Below, piece by piece: positions 8,842-17,727 of a stretch of DNA of 64,000 bases (position 1 is the first letter of the stretch; each line of letters begins with the position of its first letter). Location of the stretch: NCBI RefSeq assembly GCF_002113025.1, contig NZ_NEJH01000016.1, positions 18,900 through 82,899 of the forward strand. The letters run 5' to 3'. The stretch is from Pseudomonas sp. B28(2017) (lineage in GTDB: Bacteria; Pseudomonadota; Gammaproteobacteria; Pseudomonadales; Pseudomonadaceae). The notes below the pieces were generated by a model. It was not told the DNA's origin and did no database searches. It saw only the letters and a program-made list of their open reading frames with translations. A program made the translations under genes and the position numbers.

Positions 8842-9363
8842 TCAATAGTTCATCCCGTCATCGATCGCGATGCCCTGAGCACGCATGGCCTTGATCAACT
8901 CGCTTCGGGTGCCGGGCAGGTTGAGCATGGTTTTGGCGCGCAGTTCCGTGACTTCCTCGGCGGTGTAAGGCTGATAGTCGGCCGGCAGGCTGTCGCCAGC
9001 CATGCCGTCTTTACGCATCAGCCAGTTGAGCAAGTCCGCCAGTTGCGCGTTGTTCAACGCCGACTGCGACATGCCCGGTACCCGCACGAGGAATTCGCGG
9101 CCACCGGGTACTTTCAGGAAATTGCCGACAAAGCCTTTCATCCGCGGCGTGTCGTTGGCGGCGGAACCCGTGCCATCGCCCAGGTGGCAACCGGCGCATT
9201 GCAACTGATAGTTCACGCCGACGCCGTACCCGGCCTGGGCAATCGGGGTTTGCAGTGATTCATTGCCCGGCGCGTGATGCTGGTTCGGGTCGGGAATGGC
9301 CCGGGCGAGCGCGAGCGGGGCGCTCAGGGCGCAGACCAGTCCAGGCAATATCAACCTACGCAT
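8842..9363 (-). CDS. Periplasmic monohaem cytochrome c, amine dehydrogenase cluster
   Basis: 173 residues with a signal peptide (LICALSAPLALA-type) and a single haem motif CAGCH near 56-60; a downstream Met (VPGMS or TPRMKGF) is the likely axial ligand. It lies last in the minus-strand run B-E-D-A-cytochrome, so it is a good candidate electron acceptor from the TTQ amine dehydrogenase. It is not MauG, which has two haem motifs. A REP pair at 9392-9492 separates it from the small subunit gene and may uncouple their expression. Confidence 0.85.
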   Translation of the reverse strand: MRRLILPGLVCALSAPLALARAIPDPNQHHAPGNESLQTPIAQAGYGVGVNYQLQCAGCHLGDGTGSAANDTPRMKGFVGNFLKVPGGREFLVRVPGMSQSALNNAQLADLLNWLMRKDGMAGDSLPADYQPYTAEEVTELRAKTMLNLPGTRSELIKAMRAQGIAIDDGMNY

Positions 9364-9391
9364 AAAACAAACCTCCGCTGATGACCGTATC

Positions 9392-9492
9392 TGTAGGAGC
9401 GAACTCGCTCGCGATGGACGTCAACGATAACGCGGGCTATCTGATTTAACGCGTCGCCCTTGAGTTCTTCGCGAGCAAGCTCGCTCCTACAG
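9392..9492. repeat. Paired REP elements
   Basis: Inverted REP pair (GTAGGAGCGAACTCGCTCGC and GCGAGCAAGCTCGCTCCTAC) between the amine dehydrogenase small-subunit gene and the cytochrome gene. Such pairs can stabilise upstream mRNA or reduce read-through. Confidence 0.85.
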
Positions 9493-9562
9493 CAGTAAAA
9501 AAGAGCAGCAGCCACAGAAAAAAAACCGCCGATTGCACAAGCAACCGGCGGAAAGTGCGGTT

Positions 9563-10084
9563 TTAAACGGCGACGCCGCGGATCACCGAAACGGTGCAGT
9601 GGTAGATGTGCGATTTGGCGGCCAGGCACCAGTTCACATCGTTGTTGTTGAACGGGCGGTAAGCCGGTTCTTCACTGTCGTTACGGGTGCAGGCGCACTG
9701 GGCGCAGCTTTGCTTACCGCAGCAGTCGTTGTACGAAATGATGTAGTCCTTGCCATCGGCCGGGTTGCGGCAGGTGCCGATCCAGGTCACTTGCGAGGCT
9801 TCGGTGCCCGGTGGGCAGGAGGTCACCGACCCGCCGCAGCAACTGCACAGAAAACCGTCGATGGAGCAGTAGCGCCAGTAGTCGCAGCTGTTCGGATCAC
9901 CCGGGTCGCCAGCCTGCGCCGGCTCCGCGGCCAGGGCCTTGCTGGTGCGATCCAGCGGCAGCAGCAGGGGCAGGGCGGCACCGGCCACCATCAGCGAGCC
10001 CATGCGCGACAGCAATTTACGGCGCGACGTGGTATCGGCGACACGGCGGGTCGAGCGCTCGAACAACAGATCCAGCAGTTTCAT
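9563..10084 (-). CDS. aauA: TTQ amine dehydrogenase small (catalytic) subunit
   Basis: 173 residues. A Tat-like leader (TSRRKLLSRMG, then a hydrophobic stretch) precedes a cysteine-rich domain with the family signature CDYWRYCSIDG and CPPGT. By comparison with methylamine dehydrogenase, Trp101 (VTWIGTC) and Trp152 (VNWC) match the two tryptophans that form the tryptophan tryptophylquinone cofactor (mature Trp57 and Trp108). Asp76 and Asp120 (YNDCCG) match the conserved aspartates. It oxidatively deaminates primary amines in the periplasm. The gene set lacks mauF, mauC and mauG, which favours an aromatic amine dehydrogenase (aau) over methylamine dehydrogenase; this choice is inferred. Confidence 0.9.
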   Translation of the reverse strand: MKLLDLLFERSTRRVADTTSRRKLLSRMGSLMVAGAALPLLLPLDRTSKALAAEPAQAGDPGDPNSCDYWRYCSIDGFLCSCCGGSVTSCPPGTEASQVTWIGTCRNPADGKDYIISYNDCCGKQSCAQCACTRNDSEEPAYRPFNNNDVNWCLAAKSHIYHCTVSVIRGVAV

Positions 10085-10102
10085 AAACGTCTCCCTGCCT
10101 TA

Positions 10103-10723
10103 TCAGTGGCTATGGCCGTGGCTGTGGTCGTGGGTGTGCGGTTGGGCATTGAGGTACTGCTGCAGCGTGGCGTGCTTGAGGTGCTCGACTTCGAACAGGC
10201 TGTCCAGGTGCTCGCGGGAATTGACCAGGCCCTTGGCACGCAGGGTGCCGGCCTTGTCGATCAGTGCGGCGTACGGCAGCTTGCCGATCTGGTAGGTCAT
10301 GCCCACTTCCGGGCCGACCACATAGGTGGCGTCTTCCAGTTTGTGTTCGCGGATCAGCGCTTGCTGGGCGTCCATGTCGCCATCGCTGACGAACACCACG
10401 TCAAGACGGTCGGCCTGTTCCCTGGCAATGGATTTGATCGCCGGCAGCAACGACTTGCAGATCGGGCAGGTCGGCGAGAGGAAGAACAGCAGTTGCGATT
10501 TCTCGCCGGCATAGCCGAAGTTCACCGGACGACCGTGACGGTCGCTGGCAGTGATTTGCGGCGCGGGCTCGTTGACCGCCACGCCTTTGTCGACCATCAG
10601 CGCGCCAGCCGGGGCCAGGCGACCGTGCAATACGCCAATCTGCCGCACCAGGCCCATGACGACAAACGCCACGGCCACCAACAGCATCCAGAGCAGAACG
10701 TTGGAAACAATCAAGCCTTCCAT
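10103..10723 (-). CDS. aauD: MauD-type thiol-disulfide protein for TTQ enzyme maturation
   Basis: 206 residues: an N-terminal membrane anchor (LLWMLLVAVAFVVMGLV) followed by a thioredoxin fold with the redox motif CPIC (SPTCPICKSLLP). MauD is needed for the many disulfides of the small subunit, encoded next at 19 bases distance. The C-terminus is a His-rich tail (HTHDHSHGHSH), which could bind metal; the tail is worth noting since it is not needed for the redox fold. Confidence 0.9.
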   Translation of the reverse strand: MEGLIVSNVLLWMLLVAVAFVVMGLVRQIGVLHGRLAPAGALMVDKGVAVNEPAPQITASDRHGRPVNFGYAGEKSQLLFFLSPTCPICKSLLPAIKSIAREQADRLDVVFVSDGDMDAQQALIREHKLEDATYVVGPEVGMTYQIGKLPYAALIDKAGTLRAKGLVNSREHLDSLFEVEHLKHATLQQYLNAQPHTHDHSHGHSH

Positions 10724-10728
10724 TTCGA

Positions 10729-11268
10729 TTACCTACCAATCAATTTGAGCAGAAGTGGGGAGTTCGCCAGCAAGCCATCGGCGGCGGCGTAGATGAGCAA
10801 CGCGACGGCGGCGGCAGCCAGGGTCACGAAGCCATCGAACGGGTTGAGGTCGCGTGCCAGCGGCGCGATGCTGGCTACCAGCGCCAGTGCCACCAGCGCA
10901 CTGTTACGCAACAGCAGGACCGGGCGCAGCGGTTGTGCCTGGTCGGGACCTGCGCAACCGCAGTCGATGTCCGCACGACCGCGCCACAGGTTGATGCCGA
11001 TGGCAGCGGCGTACAGCGCCAACAGGCTGGCGGCGCTCAGCGCGGCGTAGCCACGGCTGACCGGCACCAGCAAGGCGAACGCAATGGCCAGTTCCAGCAG
11101 TGGCACCAGGCGTGCCATCGGGCGCACCAGCGCTTGGGGCAGCAGTTGATAGTCCGCCAGTTGCCGGGCGAAGCGCATCGGCGCGCGCAACTTGTGGGTC
11201 GCGGCGCTGGCCAGCAACACCGCGATGGCGATGGCGCTGGCAATGATGAAGATCGGATCTGTGTGCAT
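10729..11268 (-). CDS. aauE: MauE/DoxX-type membrane protein for TTQ enzyme maturation
   Basis: About 179 residues from the ATG at 11268; the frame is open to 11430 but overlaps aauB and lacks protein character there. Four to five membrane segments are visible, with a conserved CGC motif (ADIDCGCAGPDQ) typical of MauE. It works with MauD in maturation of the small subunit in the cell envelope. It sits 5 bases from aauD and 11 bases after aauB. Confidence 0.88.
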   Translation of the reverse strand: MHTDPIFIIASAIAIAVLLASAATHKLRAPMRFARQLADYQLLPQALVRPMARLVPLLELAIAFALLVPVSRGYAALSAASLLALYAAAIGINLWRGRADIDCGCAGPDQAQPLRPVLLLRNSALVALALVASIAPLARDLNPFDGFVTLAAAAVALLIYAAADGLLANSPLLLKLIGR

Positions 11269-11279
11269 GGCCGAACCTC

Positions 11280-12428
11280 TTAGTAGCTCAGGACCTGAGT
11301 CGCGGTCTTCGCGACTTTCGGCATGCTGCCGGTGAGCTTGTTGGTCTTCAGGTCGAAGATCTGCAAACCACCCTCCACGTCGGCACCGAGCAGCAGCGGT
11401 TTGTCGTCGCCGGTGGCCTGCATGCTCCATACCGGAACCGGGGCTTCCAGGGTCGCTACCTTCTTGTGGGTCTTGAGGTCAAACGCCCAGATCAGCGGGC
11501 TCGGGTCTTCCCACTTCATTGGTTCGTGAGCGTCGTGCATCAGCACGTAAAGGCGGTCCAGCTTCGGTGCCACGGCCATCATCTGCCAGCCACCCGGTGC
11601 CCAACCGGCCTTCTTGTCCTCATCGGATACCAGCGACCAGGCCGGCAAGACCTTCGGTGTGTCGCCAGCGAAATCCACCGGGCGTACGGTGCCGGTCGTG
11701 GTGGTGAAGTAGTAGGTGTCGCCGACGTTGACGGCGCGCTCTACCAGTCTTTCCGCGTTCGGATCAAAGAACGGCGTGCGGCTGCGTGCGGTTTCCTGGC
11801 CCTGATCGTTGAGGGTTACCACTTGGAGGCTGCCGTCGCCGCACAGCGAGGCGAAACGACGGTTGCCGACCGGGTAGTTGAGCACGCAACCGGGAATCGC
11901 GATTTCCGTGGCAACCGCTTTGGCTTGGGTGTCGACCACGGTGACCGAAGTCGACGGAGTGAAGTTGTAGACGTAGACGAACTTGTCGTCGCCGCTCGGC
12001 TTGAGCGAGTAACGCTGGGTCAGCGACTCGGCGCGCTTGTTCGGAATCAGCACTTCCCAGGCGGGCGACAGGGTCGAGCTGTCCCAGGCGGTGAGCACGT
12101 CGGTGCGGGTACCGCGGGTGCCGCGGGAGTACCAGATGTCCGCGCTGTAAATGGTTTTTTTGTCGTGACTGAGGGTCGACGGCGCAGCAAAACCGGTCGG
12201 CACCATGCCGAGTATGCGCTTCTGGTCCGGGTCGACCACGGTCACGCGGCCTGCCACGAAGCTGTCGAACTCGACATCAATGACGAACGCACGGTGAGCT
12301 TCCGGGGGGAACGCCAGAACGGTCTGGCCAATCGTACCGGCGGGCAAATCCGCGCGGGCACTGTTCAAACCGAGTACAAGCAGGCCCAGGCCAAGCGCTG
12401 ACTGTACGGAGATCCTGTTTGTTCGCAT
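11280..12428 (-). CDS. aauB: TTQ amine dehydrogenase large subunit
   Basis: 382 residues with a Sec signal peptide (cleavage near ARA-DLP). The rest is the beta-propeller heavy chain of quinohaem-free amine dehydrogenases; the region KKAGWAPGGWQMMAVAPK and nearby LYVLMHDAHEPMKWEDPS are typical. It is the first gene of the operon B-E-D-A. The heavy chain frames the substrate channel of the TTQ subunit. The substrate (phenethylamine, tyramine or tryptamine versus methylamine) cannot be read directly, but adjacency to iac genes points to aromatic amines. Confidence 0.9.
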   Translation of the reverse strand: MRTNRISVQSALGLGLLVLGLNSARADLPAGTIGQTVLAFPPEAHRAFVIDVEFDSFVAGRVTVVDPDQKRILGMVPTGFAAPSTLSHDKKTIYSADIWYSRGTRGTRTDVLTAWDSSTLSPAWEVLIPNKRAESLTQRYSLKPSGDDKFVYVYNFTPSTSVTVVDTQAKAVATEIAIPGCVLNYPVGNRRFASLCGDGSLQVVTLNDQGQETARSRTPFFDPNAERLVERAVNVGDTYYFTTTTGTVRPVDFAGDTPKVLPAWSLVSDEDKKAGWAPGGWQMMAVAPKLDRLYVLMHDAHEPMKWEDPSPLIWAFDLKTHKKVATLEAPVPVWSMQATGDDKPLLLGADVEGGLQIFDLKTNKLTGSMPKVAKTATQVLSY

Positions 12429-12576
12429 AAGGGGAACTTCCTGAATTGTTGGTAACGCGGATCGCGGGTGCTTTGGCAGATTTTTACCCTTTGATTCTGC
12501 CGTGCCCGGCGAACGGGAGAATTGCCCTGCCTGCCAAGTGTTTGTGTGTCTGTGCCAGTGTCAGAAAACGTTTTAT

Positions 12577-12690
12577 GCAGGAGCGAGCACGCTCGCGAAA
12601 AACTCAGGGGCGCCGCTGGGCATCCGGTTTTGCGCGTTATCGTTTACGACCATCGCGAGCAGTCGAGCGTCGACCGGCTGCTCCTACAGG
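12577..12690. repeat. Paired REP elements
   Basis: Inverted REP pair between the amine dehydrogenase operon and the kinase gene. The distal REP contains the TAG stop of the kinase gene (in CTCCTACAGG), so the kinase C-terminus was set by REP sequence. Confidence 0.82.
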
Positions 12691-14174
12691 GAGGTGGGGG
12701 ATGTTGCGAGGGGGAGGGAAAAGCTGAAGACGGCGCCGCACGGCTCCAGGTTTTGCGCCCAGATATCGCCACGGTGGCGGCCGATGATGTTCTTGCACAG
12801 CGCCAGGCCGATGCCGTTGCCGCTGACCTTGGATGAGAAGAATCCGTCGAACAGCTTCTCCTGCGCCTGAACCTGGATGCCACGGCCGCAGTCTTCGATT
12901 CGCACTTGCGCCACGTCGTTGTTGCGGCTGGCATGGATGCGCAGCAACCGGCGCTCAGTCGGCAGGTCGGCCATTTCTTCAATCGCGTTGAACGCCAGGT
13001 TGAGGATCACCTGGCCGATCAGGACTTTCTCGCAACTGACCTGCAGTGGTTCGGGCGCGGTGACGATTTCCACGCGCACCAGGCTCGGATCGGCCCGCAG
13101 GCTGATGAAGTAGCGGGTTTCGCGCAGCAGCTCGTTAAGATCGACCAGCTCTTCGGTCTGCTCCAGCTTGACCACGTAATCGCGCACGCTCTTGATGATC
13201 ACCGACGCGTGCTCGATTTGCCGCACCGCGTTCTGCAAACCCCAGGCGACGCCTTGATCGGTGTCGCCGGCATTGCCCAGGCGAATCACCGTGCCTTCGA
13301 TGAAGTTGCGGGTAGCGGCCAGGGGTTGGCTCAGTTCGTGGGCGATGGCCACGGCCATTTCGCCCATGGCGTTGTAGCGCGCCAGGTACTCGAGTTTCTG
13401 CTCGCTGACCCGCCGCGCCTCTTCGGCCTGCACCTGCTCGGTCACGTCGCGGAACAGCAGCAGATGGCCGACCAGATCGTCTTCAATCTCGATGTAGCGG
13501 CAGGTTGCGTCATGCCAGCGCCATTCGCCGTCCCGGCGCTGCACCTTGTAGTGCACGCTGAACGGCGCGTGCTCAGGTGTCTCCTGGGCGAACCGTTGCA
13601 ACAGTCGCTGACGCGAAGCGTCGTCGCACCAGGCCAGGAAGTTCTTGCCCATCAGCTGGTGCACTTCGCTGTCGAGCAGGTGCGCGCCGGAGTCGCTGAT
13701 AAAGCCGATATCGCCCTCGGGGCCGAGCACCGCCACACCTTCGGCCAGGTCCTGCATGAAGGCCTTGAGCCGGCTCTCGAAACGCTTGAGGTCGCGCTTG
13801 ACCTTGTCCTCTTTGGAAATGTCGCGGAACTGCACCATCAACACATCGCGACCGTCCAGGTGCACCAGGGTCGCCACCGCTTCGGAAAGAATCTCCACCC
13901 CTTGCTTGGAGCGATAGCACCACTCGATGGCCCGTTGCCCGGTGCGCGCGGCCCCTTCGAGCCAGCGCAAACCCACGGAACGCCGGTATTTCGGCGCATC
14001 GCGGGTCATGTCCGGGGCCTTCAGCGGCGTCAGTTCCTCCAGGGTAAAGCCCAGCGCCGCCAGGGCAGCGGCGTTGGCCCAGAGAATTTCCTTGGTGTGC
14101 GCATCATGAAGAATGATGCACAGCGGCATGGCTTCGATCAGCGCATGAAAGTCGTTCGGTTTTGGCAAGTACAT
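12684..14174 (-). CDS. PAS sensor histidine kinase, FixL-like
   Basis: About 496 residues from the ATG at 14174 (frame open to 14228). Domains in order: PAS at about 10-125 (FHALIEAMPLCIILHD...), a second PAS at about 135-255 (MQDLAEGVAVLGPEGDIGFI) with PAC, a short coil, HisKA with phospho-acceptor His in AIAHELSQP, and HATPase_c with N box (ILNLAFNAIEEM), DCGRGI and GNGIGLALCKN motifs. No membrane segments, so it is a cytosolic sensor. No response regulator gene is adjacent; the FixJ-type regulator at 22521-23150, on the other side of the iac operon, is the best partner in the window. Confidence 0.88.
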   Translation of the reverse strand: MYLPKPNDFHALIEAMPLCIILHDAHTKEILWANAAALAALGFTLEELTPLKAPDMTRDAPKYRRSVGLRWLEGAARTGQRAIEWCYRSKQGVEILSEAVATLVHLDGRDVLMVQFRDISKEDKVKRDLKRFESRLKAFMQDLAEGVAVLGPEGDIGFISDSGAHLLDSEVHQLMGKNFLAWCDDASRQRLLQRFAQETPEHAPFSVHYKVQRRDGEWRWHDATCRYIEIEDDLVGHLLLFRDVTEQVQAEEARRVSEQKLEYLARYNAMGEMAVAIAHELSQPLAATRNFIEGTVIRLGNAGDTDQGVAWGLQNAVRQIEHASVIIKSVRDYVVKLEQTEELVDLNELLRETRYFISLRADPSLVRVEIVTAPEPLQVSCEKVLIGQVILNLAFNAIEEMADLPTERRLLRIHASRNNDVAQVRIEDCGRGIQVQAQEKLFDGFFSSKVSGNGIGLALCKNIIGRHRGDIWAQNLEPCGAVFSFSLPLATSPTSL

Positions 14175-14363
14175 CGCACGGCCCTTGGCGGCAGAGTTTG
14201 CAGTATGGCGTTTTATACCTGCTCGCACAGGGCGATGCGCTCAGAGGTAACCGGCGTGGGCCTAGGGGTTTTCTTTAGCGTGGGGGCTGCAAGCCCCAAT
14301 AGTGGTGCCCGGACACGGTTTTTACACTGGACCTCAATGCAAGGGCATCCACGCTACGCCCTT

Positions 14364-14464
14364 TGTAGGAGCGAGCCTGCTCGCGATGGACGTCAACGAT
14401 AACGCGCCCTGTCTGAATGCCCGCGTTGTTCGGAGGTTTTTCGCGAGCAAGCTCGCTCCTGCAG
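14364..14464. repeat. Paired REP elements
   Basis: Inverted REP pair in the 341-base gap between the divergent kinase gene and iacA. The rest of the gap (14175-14363, 14465-14515) must hold the iac promoter; no confident promoter hexamers were identified. Confidence 0.82.
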
Positions 14465-14515
14465 AAGGTCGGTCGTCGTGCAGCCCACTAACAATAAGCA
14501 AAACGGAGAAAGCCC

Positions 14516-15685
14516 ATGCTGCGTTCAGCTGTCGCGCAACAAGACCCTGTGTCCGGTCCGGTCGTGCCAATGGTCGAGAGTCAGCTATTTCAGCAGGTGC
14601 TGGATGAGGTTCGTCAACGCCGCGACGAATTCGACGCCGGCTCCCACGTACCTCGGGACATGATCGAGCGCTTCAAGCAGGTGGGCATCTATCGTGCCGC
14701 CACGCCAAAATGCTTCGGTGGCGACGCCTTGGCACCGGCGCTGTTCCTGCAAATGATCGAGCGTATCTCCGAAGCCGACGGCTCGGCGGGCTGGGTGGCC
14801 AGCTTCGGCAGTGCGGGTGTCTATCTCGCGGCCTTGCCGCCGCAAACCCTGGCTGAAATCTACGCCGAGAGCCCCGACCTTGTGTTCGCTGGCGGGCTGT
14901 TCCCGTTGCAGCCTGCCGAAGCGGTAGAAGGCGGCTGGCAGGTCAACGGCACCTGGAAATTCGCCAGCGGCAGCAAAGGCGCGGACCTGCTGGGTGTCGG
15001 CATCGGCGCCAGCGCCGCGGGCGGCAAGCCACGCACGGCGGTGTTCCCGGCCAGTCAGGTCGAGATCGTCGAGAACTGGGACGTGGTCGGCCTCAAGGGC
15101 ACCGGCAGTCACGATCTGCGCGTCACCGACAAATTCGTCGACGACCGCTGGACGTTTATCCGGGGTGGGGCGGCAACCATTGATGAGCCGCTGTTCCGCT
15201 ACCCGTCGATTGCCTACGCCGCGCAAGTGCTGGCGGTGGTCAACCTCGGCCTGGCCCGTGCAGCGCTGGACGAAATCAGCCGCATGGCCGGTGCCGGCGG
15301 CATTACCGGTGCGCCGAAAATGGCCGACCGCGCCTACGTGCGCATCGAAATCGCCAAGGCCGAAGCCAGGCTCGCCGCCGCCCGCGGGTTTTTCTACAAC
15401 GCCACCGAGCAGGTGTGGAACTCGATCCTGGCCGGCAACCCGGTGACGCCAGAGCAGACCAGCCTGCTGCGTCTGTCCGCGATTCACGTGTCCCAGGCCG
15501 GTGCCGCCGTGGTGCAGAGCGCCTACAGCCTGGCCGGGACCACCGCCATTTACCTGCGCCATCCGCTGCAACGCTACCTGCGCGACTCGATGGTGGTGAC
15601 CCAGCACGCCTTCCTCAGCGAAGGCCTGTACGACGGCGCCGGCTCGGTGTTCCTCGGCGTGCCGCCGTTCCCGGGCTACATCTGA
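14516..15685 (+). CDS. iacA: Indole-3-acetate monooxygenase (acyl-CoA dehydrogenase-fold flavoprotein)
   Basis: 389 residues of the acyl-CoA dehydrogenase-like group D flavin monooxygenases (HsaA/IifC/IacA type). The pattern includes RISEADGSAGWVASFGSAGVYLA, a flavin-contact GTGSHDLRVTDKFV and a C-terminal QRYLRDSMVVTQHAFL. In Acinetobacter and P. putida, IacA oxidises the indole ring of indole-3-acetic acid to 2-hydroxy-IAA using reduced flavin from IacG. It is the first gene of the operon iacA-B-I-H-C-D-E. GGAG lies 9 bases before the ATG. Confidence 0.92.
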   Translation: MLRSAVAQQDPVSGPVVPMVESQLFQQVLDEVRQRRDEFDAGSHVPRDMIERFKQVGIYRAATPKCFGGDALAPALFLQMIERISEADGSAGWVASFGSAGVYLAALPPQTLAEIYAESPDLVFAGGLFPLQPAEAVEGGWQVNGTWKFASGSKGADLLGVGIGASAAGGKPRTAVFPASQVEIVENWDVVGLKGTGSHDLRVTDKFVDDRWTFIRGGAATIDEPLFRYPSIAYAAQVLAVVNLGLARAALDEISRMAGAGGITGAPKMADRAYVRIEIAKAEARLAAARGFFYNATEQVWNSILAGNPVTPEQTSLLRLSAIHVSQAGAAVVQSAYSLAGTTAIYLRHPLQRYLRDSMVVTQHAFLSEGLYDGAGSVFLGVPPFPGYI

Positions 15686-15716
15686 ATTCCCTTCAACTTT
15701 TCAAGGAACCAACCCC

Positions 15717-16088
15717 ATGTCGCAAACCACTCAAGAACCGTTGCGCGTCGTCTTCTGCATCGGCATCACCCAGAACTTTTTCGACCTGCCCAGCGGCGAG
15801 GGCCTGAGCGTCTGGAAAGGCTTCAGCCAGATGATGGGTTCCCTCGGTGCGATGCCCGGCATCACCGTACTTGGCGCCATGGATGACGACCGGCTGATGG
15901 TCGGCCCGTCTACCACCTCGCCCTGGACCGTGTACATCATGGCCGACGTCGACTGCCACCAGTCGGTGATCGACGCCTGCAACCTGTTCCGCACCACGCC
16001 GGTCGGCGAATACAGCCTGTGGCGCTATGCCAGGGTCGAAGCGCGCATCGGTCGCCCGCTGACCATCCCAGACGCGGCCAGGGTGTAA
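15717..16088 (+). CDS. iacB: IacB, small conserved protein of IAA degradation
   Basis: 123 residues: LRVVFCIGITQNFFDLPSGE at the start, then a compact alpha/beta protein with no clear catalytic motif. Size and position right after iacA match iacB of known iac clusters, whose role is not settled. It starts 31 bases after iacA and ends 3 bases before iacI, so it is co-transcribed. Confidence 0.85.
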   Translation: MSQTTQEPLRVVFCIGITQNFFDLPSGEGLSVWKGFSQMMGSLGAMPGITVLGAMDDDRLMVGPSTTSPWTVYIMADVDCHQSVIDACNLFRTTPVGEYSLWRYARVEARIGRPLTIPDAARV

Positions 16089-16091
16089 GCC

Positions 16092-16562
16092 ATGGACGAG
16101 GCCTTGCTGCAGCGTCTGGCGACGCTCGAAGGGGAGAGTGCGGTGCGCCGCTTGATGGCGCGCTACATGGACCTGTGCGATGTGCCGCGGGCGGCGATTC
16201 ATCTGAGCCAATTGGCGCAGTTGTTCGCCGAGGATGCGATCTGGGAAGGCCTCGGCACCCAGACCGCGCAGACCTTCGGTCAGCATCACGGACGTGCGGC
16301 GGTGGCGACGTTTGTCGGTGGTTATCTGCCGCCATCCGATCACTTCAAGTTGAACCTGCATTACCTCACCAGCGAGTCGATCGTGGTCGACGGCAAGACT
16401 GCTCAGGGGCAGTGGATCATGCAGCAGATTTCAACCTACGCCGATGGCCGCAACGAGCTGTTCGGCACGCGGTTGAACATCGATTTCCGCTGTGTCGACG
16501 GCGTTTGGCTGATTGCGCATTTCCGCACGCAACGCTTGTTCAACACGGAGCTGAGTGCATGA
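16092..16562 (+). CDS. iacI: IacI, SnoaL/NTF2-like protein
   Basis: 156 residues with an NTF2-like fold: helix AVRRLMARYMDLCDV, a middle LAQLFAEDAIWEGLG and C-terminal strands ending WLIAHFRTQRLFNTELSA. The family matches IacI of iac clusters (SnoaL-like). Its exact step is not established. Its stop overlaps the iacH start (ATGA), indicating translational coupling. Confidence 0.85.
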   Translation: MDEALLQRLATLEGESAVRRLMARYMDLCDVPRAAIHLSQLAQLFAEDAIWEGLGTQTAQTFGQHHGRAAVATFVGGYLPPSDHFKLNLHYLTSESIVVDGKTAQGQWIMQQISTYADGRNELFGTRLNIDFRCVDGVWLIAHFRTQRLFNTELSA

Positions 16563-17704
16563 GTACTTTCATCAGCGAGTTCCTGCTCGGTGGCGACGGC
16601 AAACGGGTTGCGATCAAAGACTCCATCGACATCGCCGGTTACCCGACTCGCTCGGGCAGCCGCGCCTTTGTCGATGCACCGGCGGCCTCCAAAAACGCCG
16701 AAGTGGTCGATGCGATCCTCAACGCCGGCTGGCAGATCGTCGGTAAGACCAACCTGCACGAACTGGCGTTTGGCGTGACCGGCATCAACGACTGGACCGG
16801 CACGCCAATCAACCCGCAAGCGCCGGATCGTGTTCCCGGTGGTTCGTCCAGCGGTTCGGCTTCGGCCGTCGCGGCGGGCCTGGCGGACATCTCCATTGGC
16901 ACCGACACCGGTGGCTCTGTACGGGTGCCGGCGGCGTGCTGCGGCGTTGCCGGATTGAAACCGACGTACGGTCGCGTCAGCCGTGTCGGAGCCCATCCGT
17001 TGGAGTCCAGCCTCGATTGCGTCGGGCCGTTCGCCAAAAACATGGACGACCTGATTGCCGCGATGCAGGTGATCTGCCCGGGCTTTACCGCTCAAGGCTT
17101 GCCGGGCGATGGCGCCAAGGTCGGCTTTCTCGACGTGGCCTGCGATTCGCACCTGCAAGCCAGCCTGGGTGCCGCCGCCGACCGCGCCGGATGGCGTCGC
17201 AGCCACTTGCACCTGAGCGAGTTCGAAGCGGCGTTCGCCGCCGGCCTGACCGTGATCAATTTCGAAAACTGGGCGGCGTTCGGCCACCTGACCGGCAAGG
17301 GCCTGATCGGCGCCGATGTCGAGACACGCCTGTTGGCAGCGAGCCGCACCAGCCGCGAAGAACTGGCCCAGGCCGAATCCGTGCGCACACGCTTCACGCA
17401 ACAGGTGGATGCGGCCCTGGAAGATTTTGCCGTGTTGCTGCTGCCGACGCTGCCAACCTTGCCACCGACCCTCAGCGAGGCCCGTGCCGGGAGCAAGGCC
17501 GTGGCCGGCATGACACCGCTGGTACGGCCCTTCAACTTGAGCGGTCACCCGGCGCTGTCGTTGCCGGTGGAAATCGATTGCGGCGGCTTGAAAGTAGGTC
17601 TGCAAATCGTCGGGCGCAAAGGCCAGGACGAACTCGTCTGCGCCTTCGGTGCGCAGCTGCAACAAAGCATGGCCGGCGAACGTCCAGCCCCAAAGAAATC
17701 ATAA
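16559..17704 (+). CDS. iacH: Amidase-family protein IacH
   Basis: 381 residues from the ATG at 16559, which overlaps the iacI stop; the frame extends upstream to 16019, but that part is an iacB/iacI shadow. The amidase signature is complete: catalytic Lys in VAIKDSIDIAG, GGSSSGSASAV with the cis-Ser, and GTDTGGSVRVPA with the nucleophile Ser. IacH occurs in iac clusters; a hydrolytic role on an IAA conjugate or ring-opened intermediate is suggested but unproven. Confidence 0.9.
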   Translation: MSTFISEFLLGGDGKRVAIKDSIDIAGYPTRSGSRAFVDAPAASKNAEVVDAILNAGWQIVGKTNLHELAFGVTGINDWTGTPINPQAPDRVPGGSSSGSASAVAAGLADISIGTDTGGSVRVPAACCGVAGLKPTYGRVSRVGAHPLESSLDCVGPFAKNMDDLIAAMQVICPGFTAQGLPGDGAKVGFLDVACDSHLQASLGAAADRAGWRRSHLHLSEFEAAFAAGLTVINFENWAAFGHLTGKGLIGADVETRLLAASRTSREELAQAESVRTRFTQQVDAALEDFAVLLLPTLPTLPPTLSEARAGSKAVAGMTPLVRPFNLSGHPALSLPVEIDCGGLKVGLQIVGRKGQDELVCAFGAQLQQSMAGERPAPKKS

Positions 17705-17727
17705 AAAGAAGCCATGAGGAGAACCGC

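Noticed and set aside
8842..9363. MauG identity for the cytochrome gene
   Set aside because: Only one CxxCH motif, and the protein is far shorter than MauG.
12906..14402. Long plus-strand ORF of 498 codons opposite the kinase gene
   Set aside because: It is the antisense shadow of a clear PAS-HisKA-HATPase protein in GC-rich DNA; the same applies to long ORFs opposite ilvD, the aldehyde dehydrogenase and the metal-type kinase.
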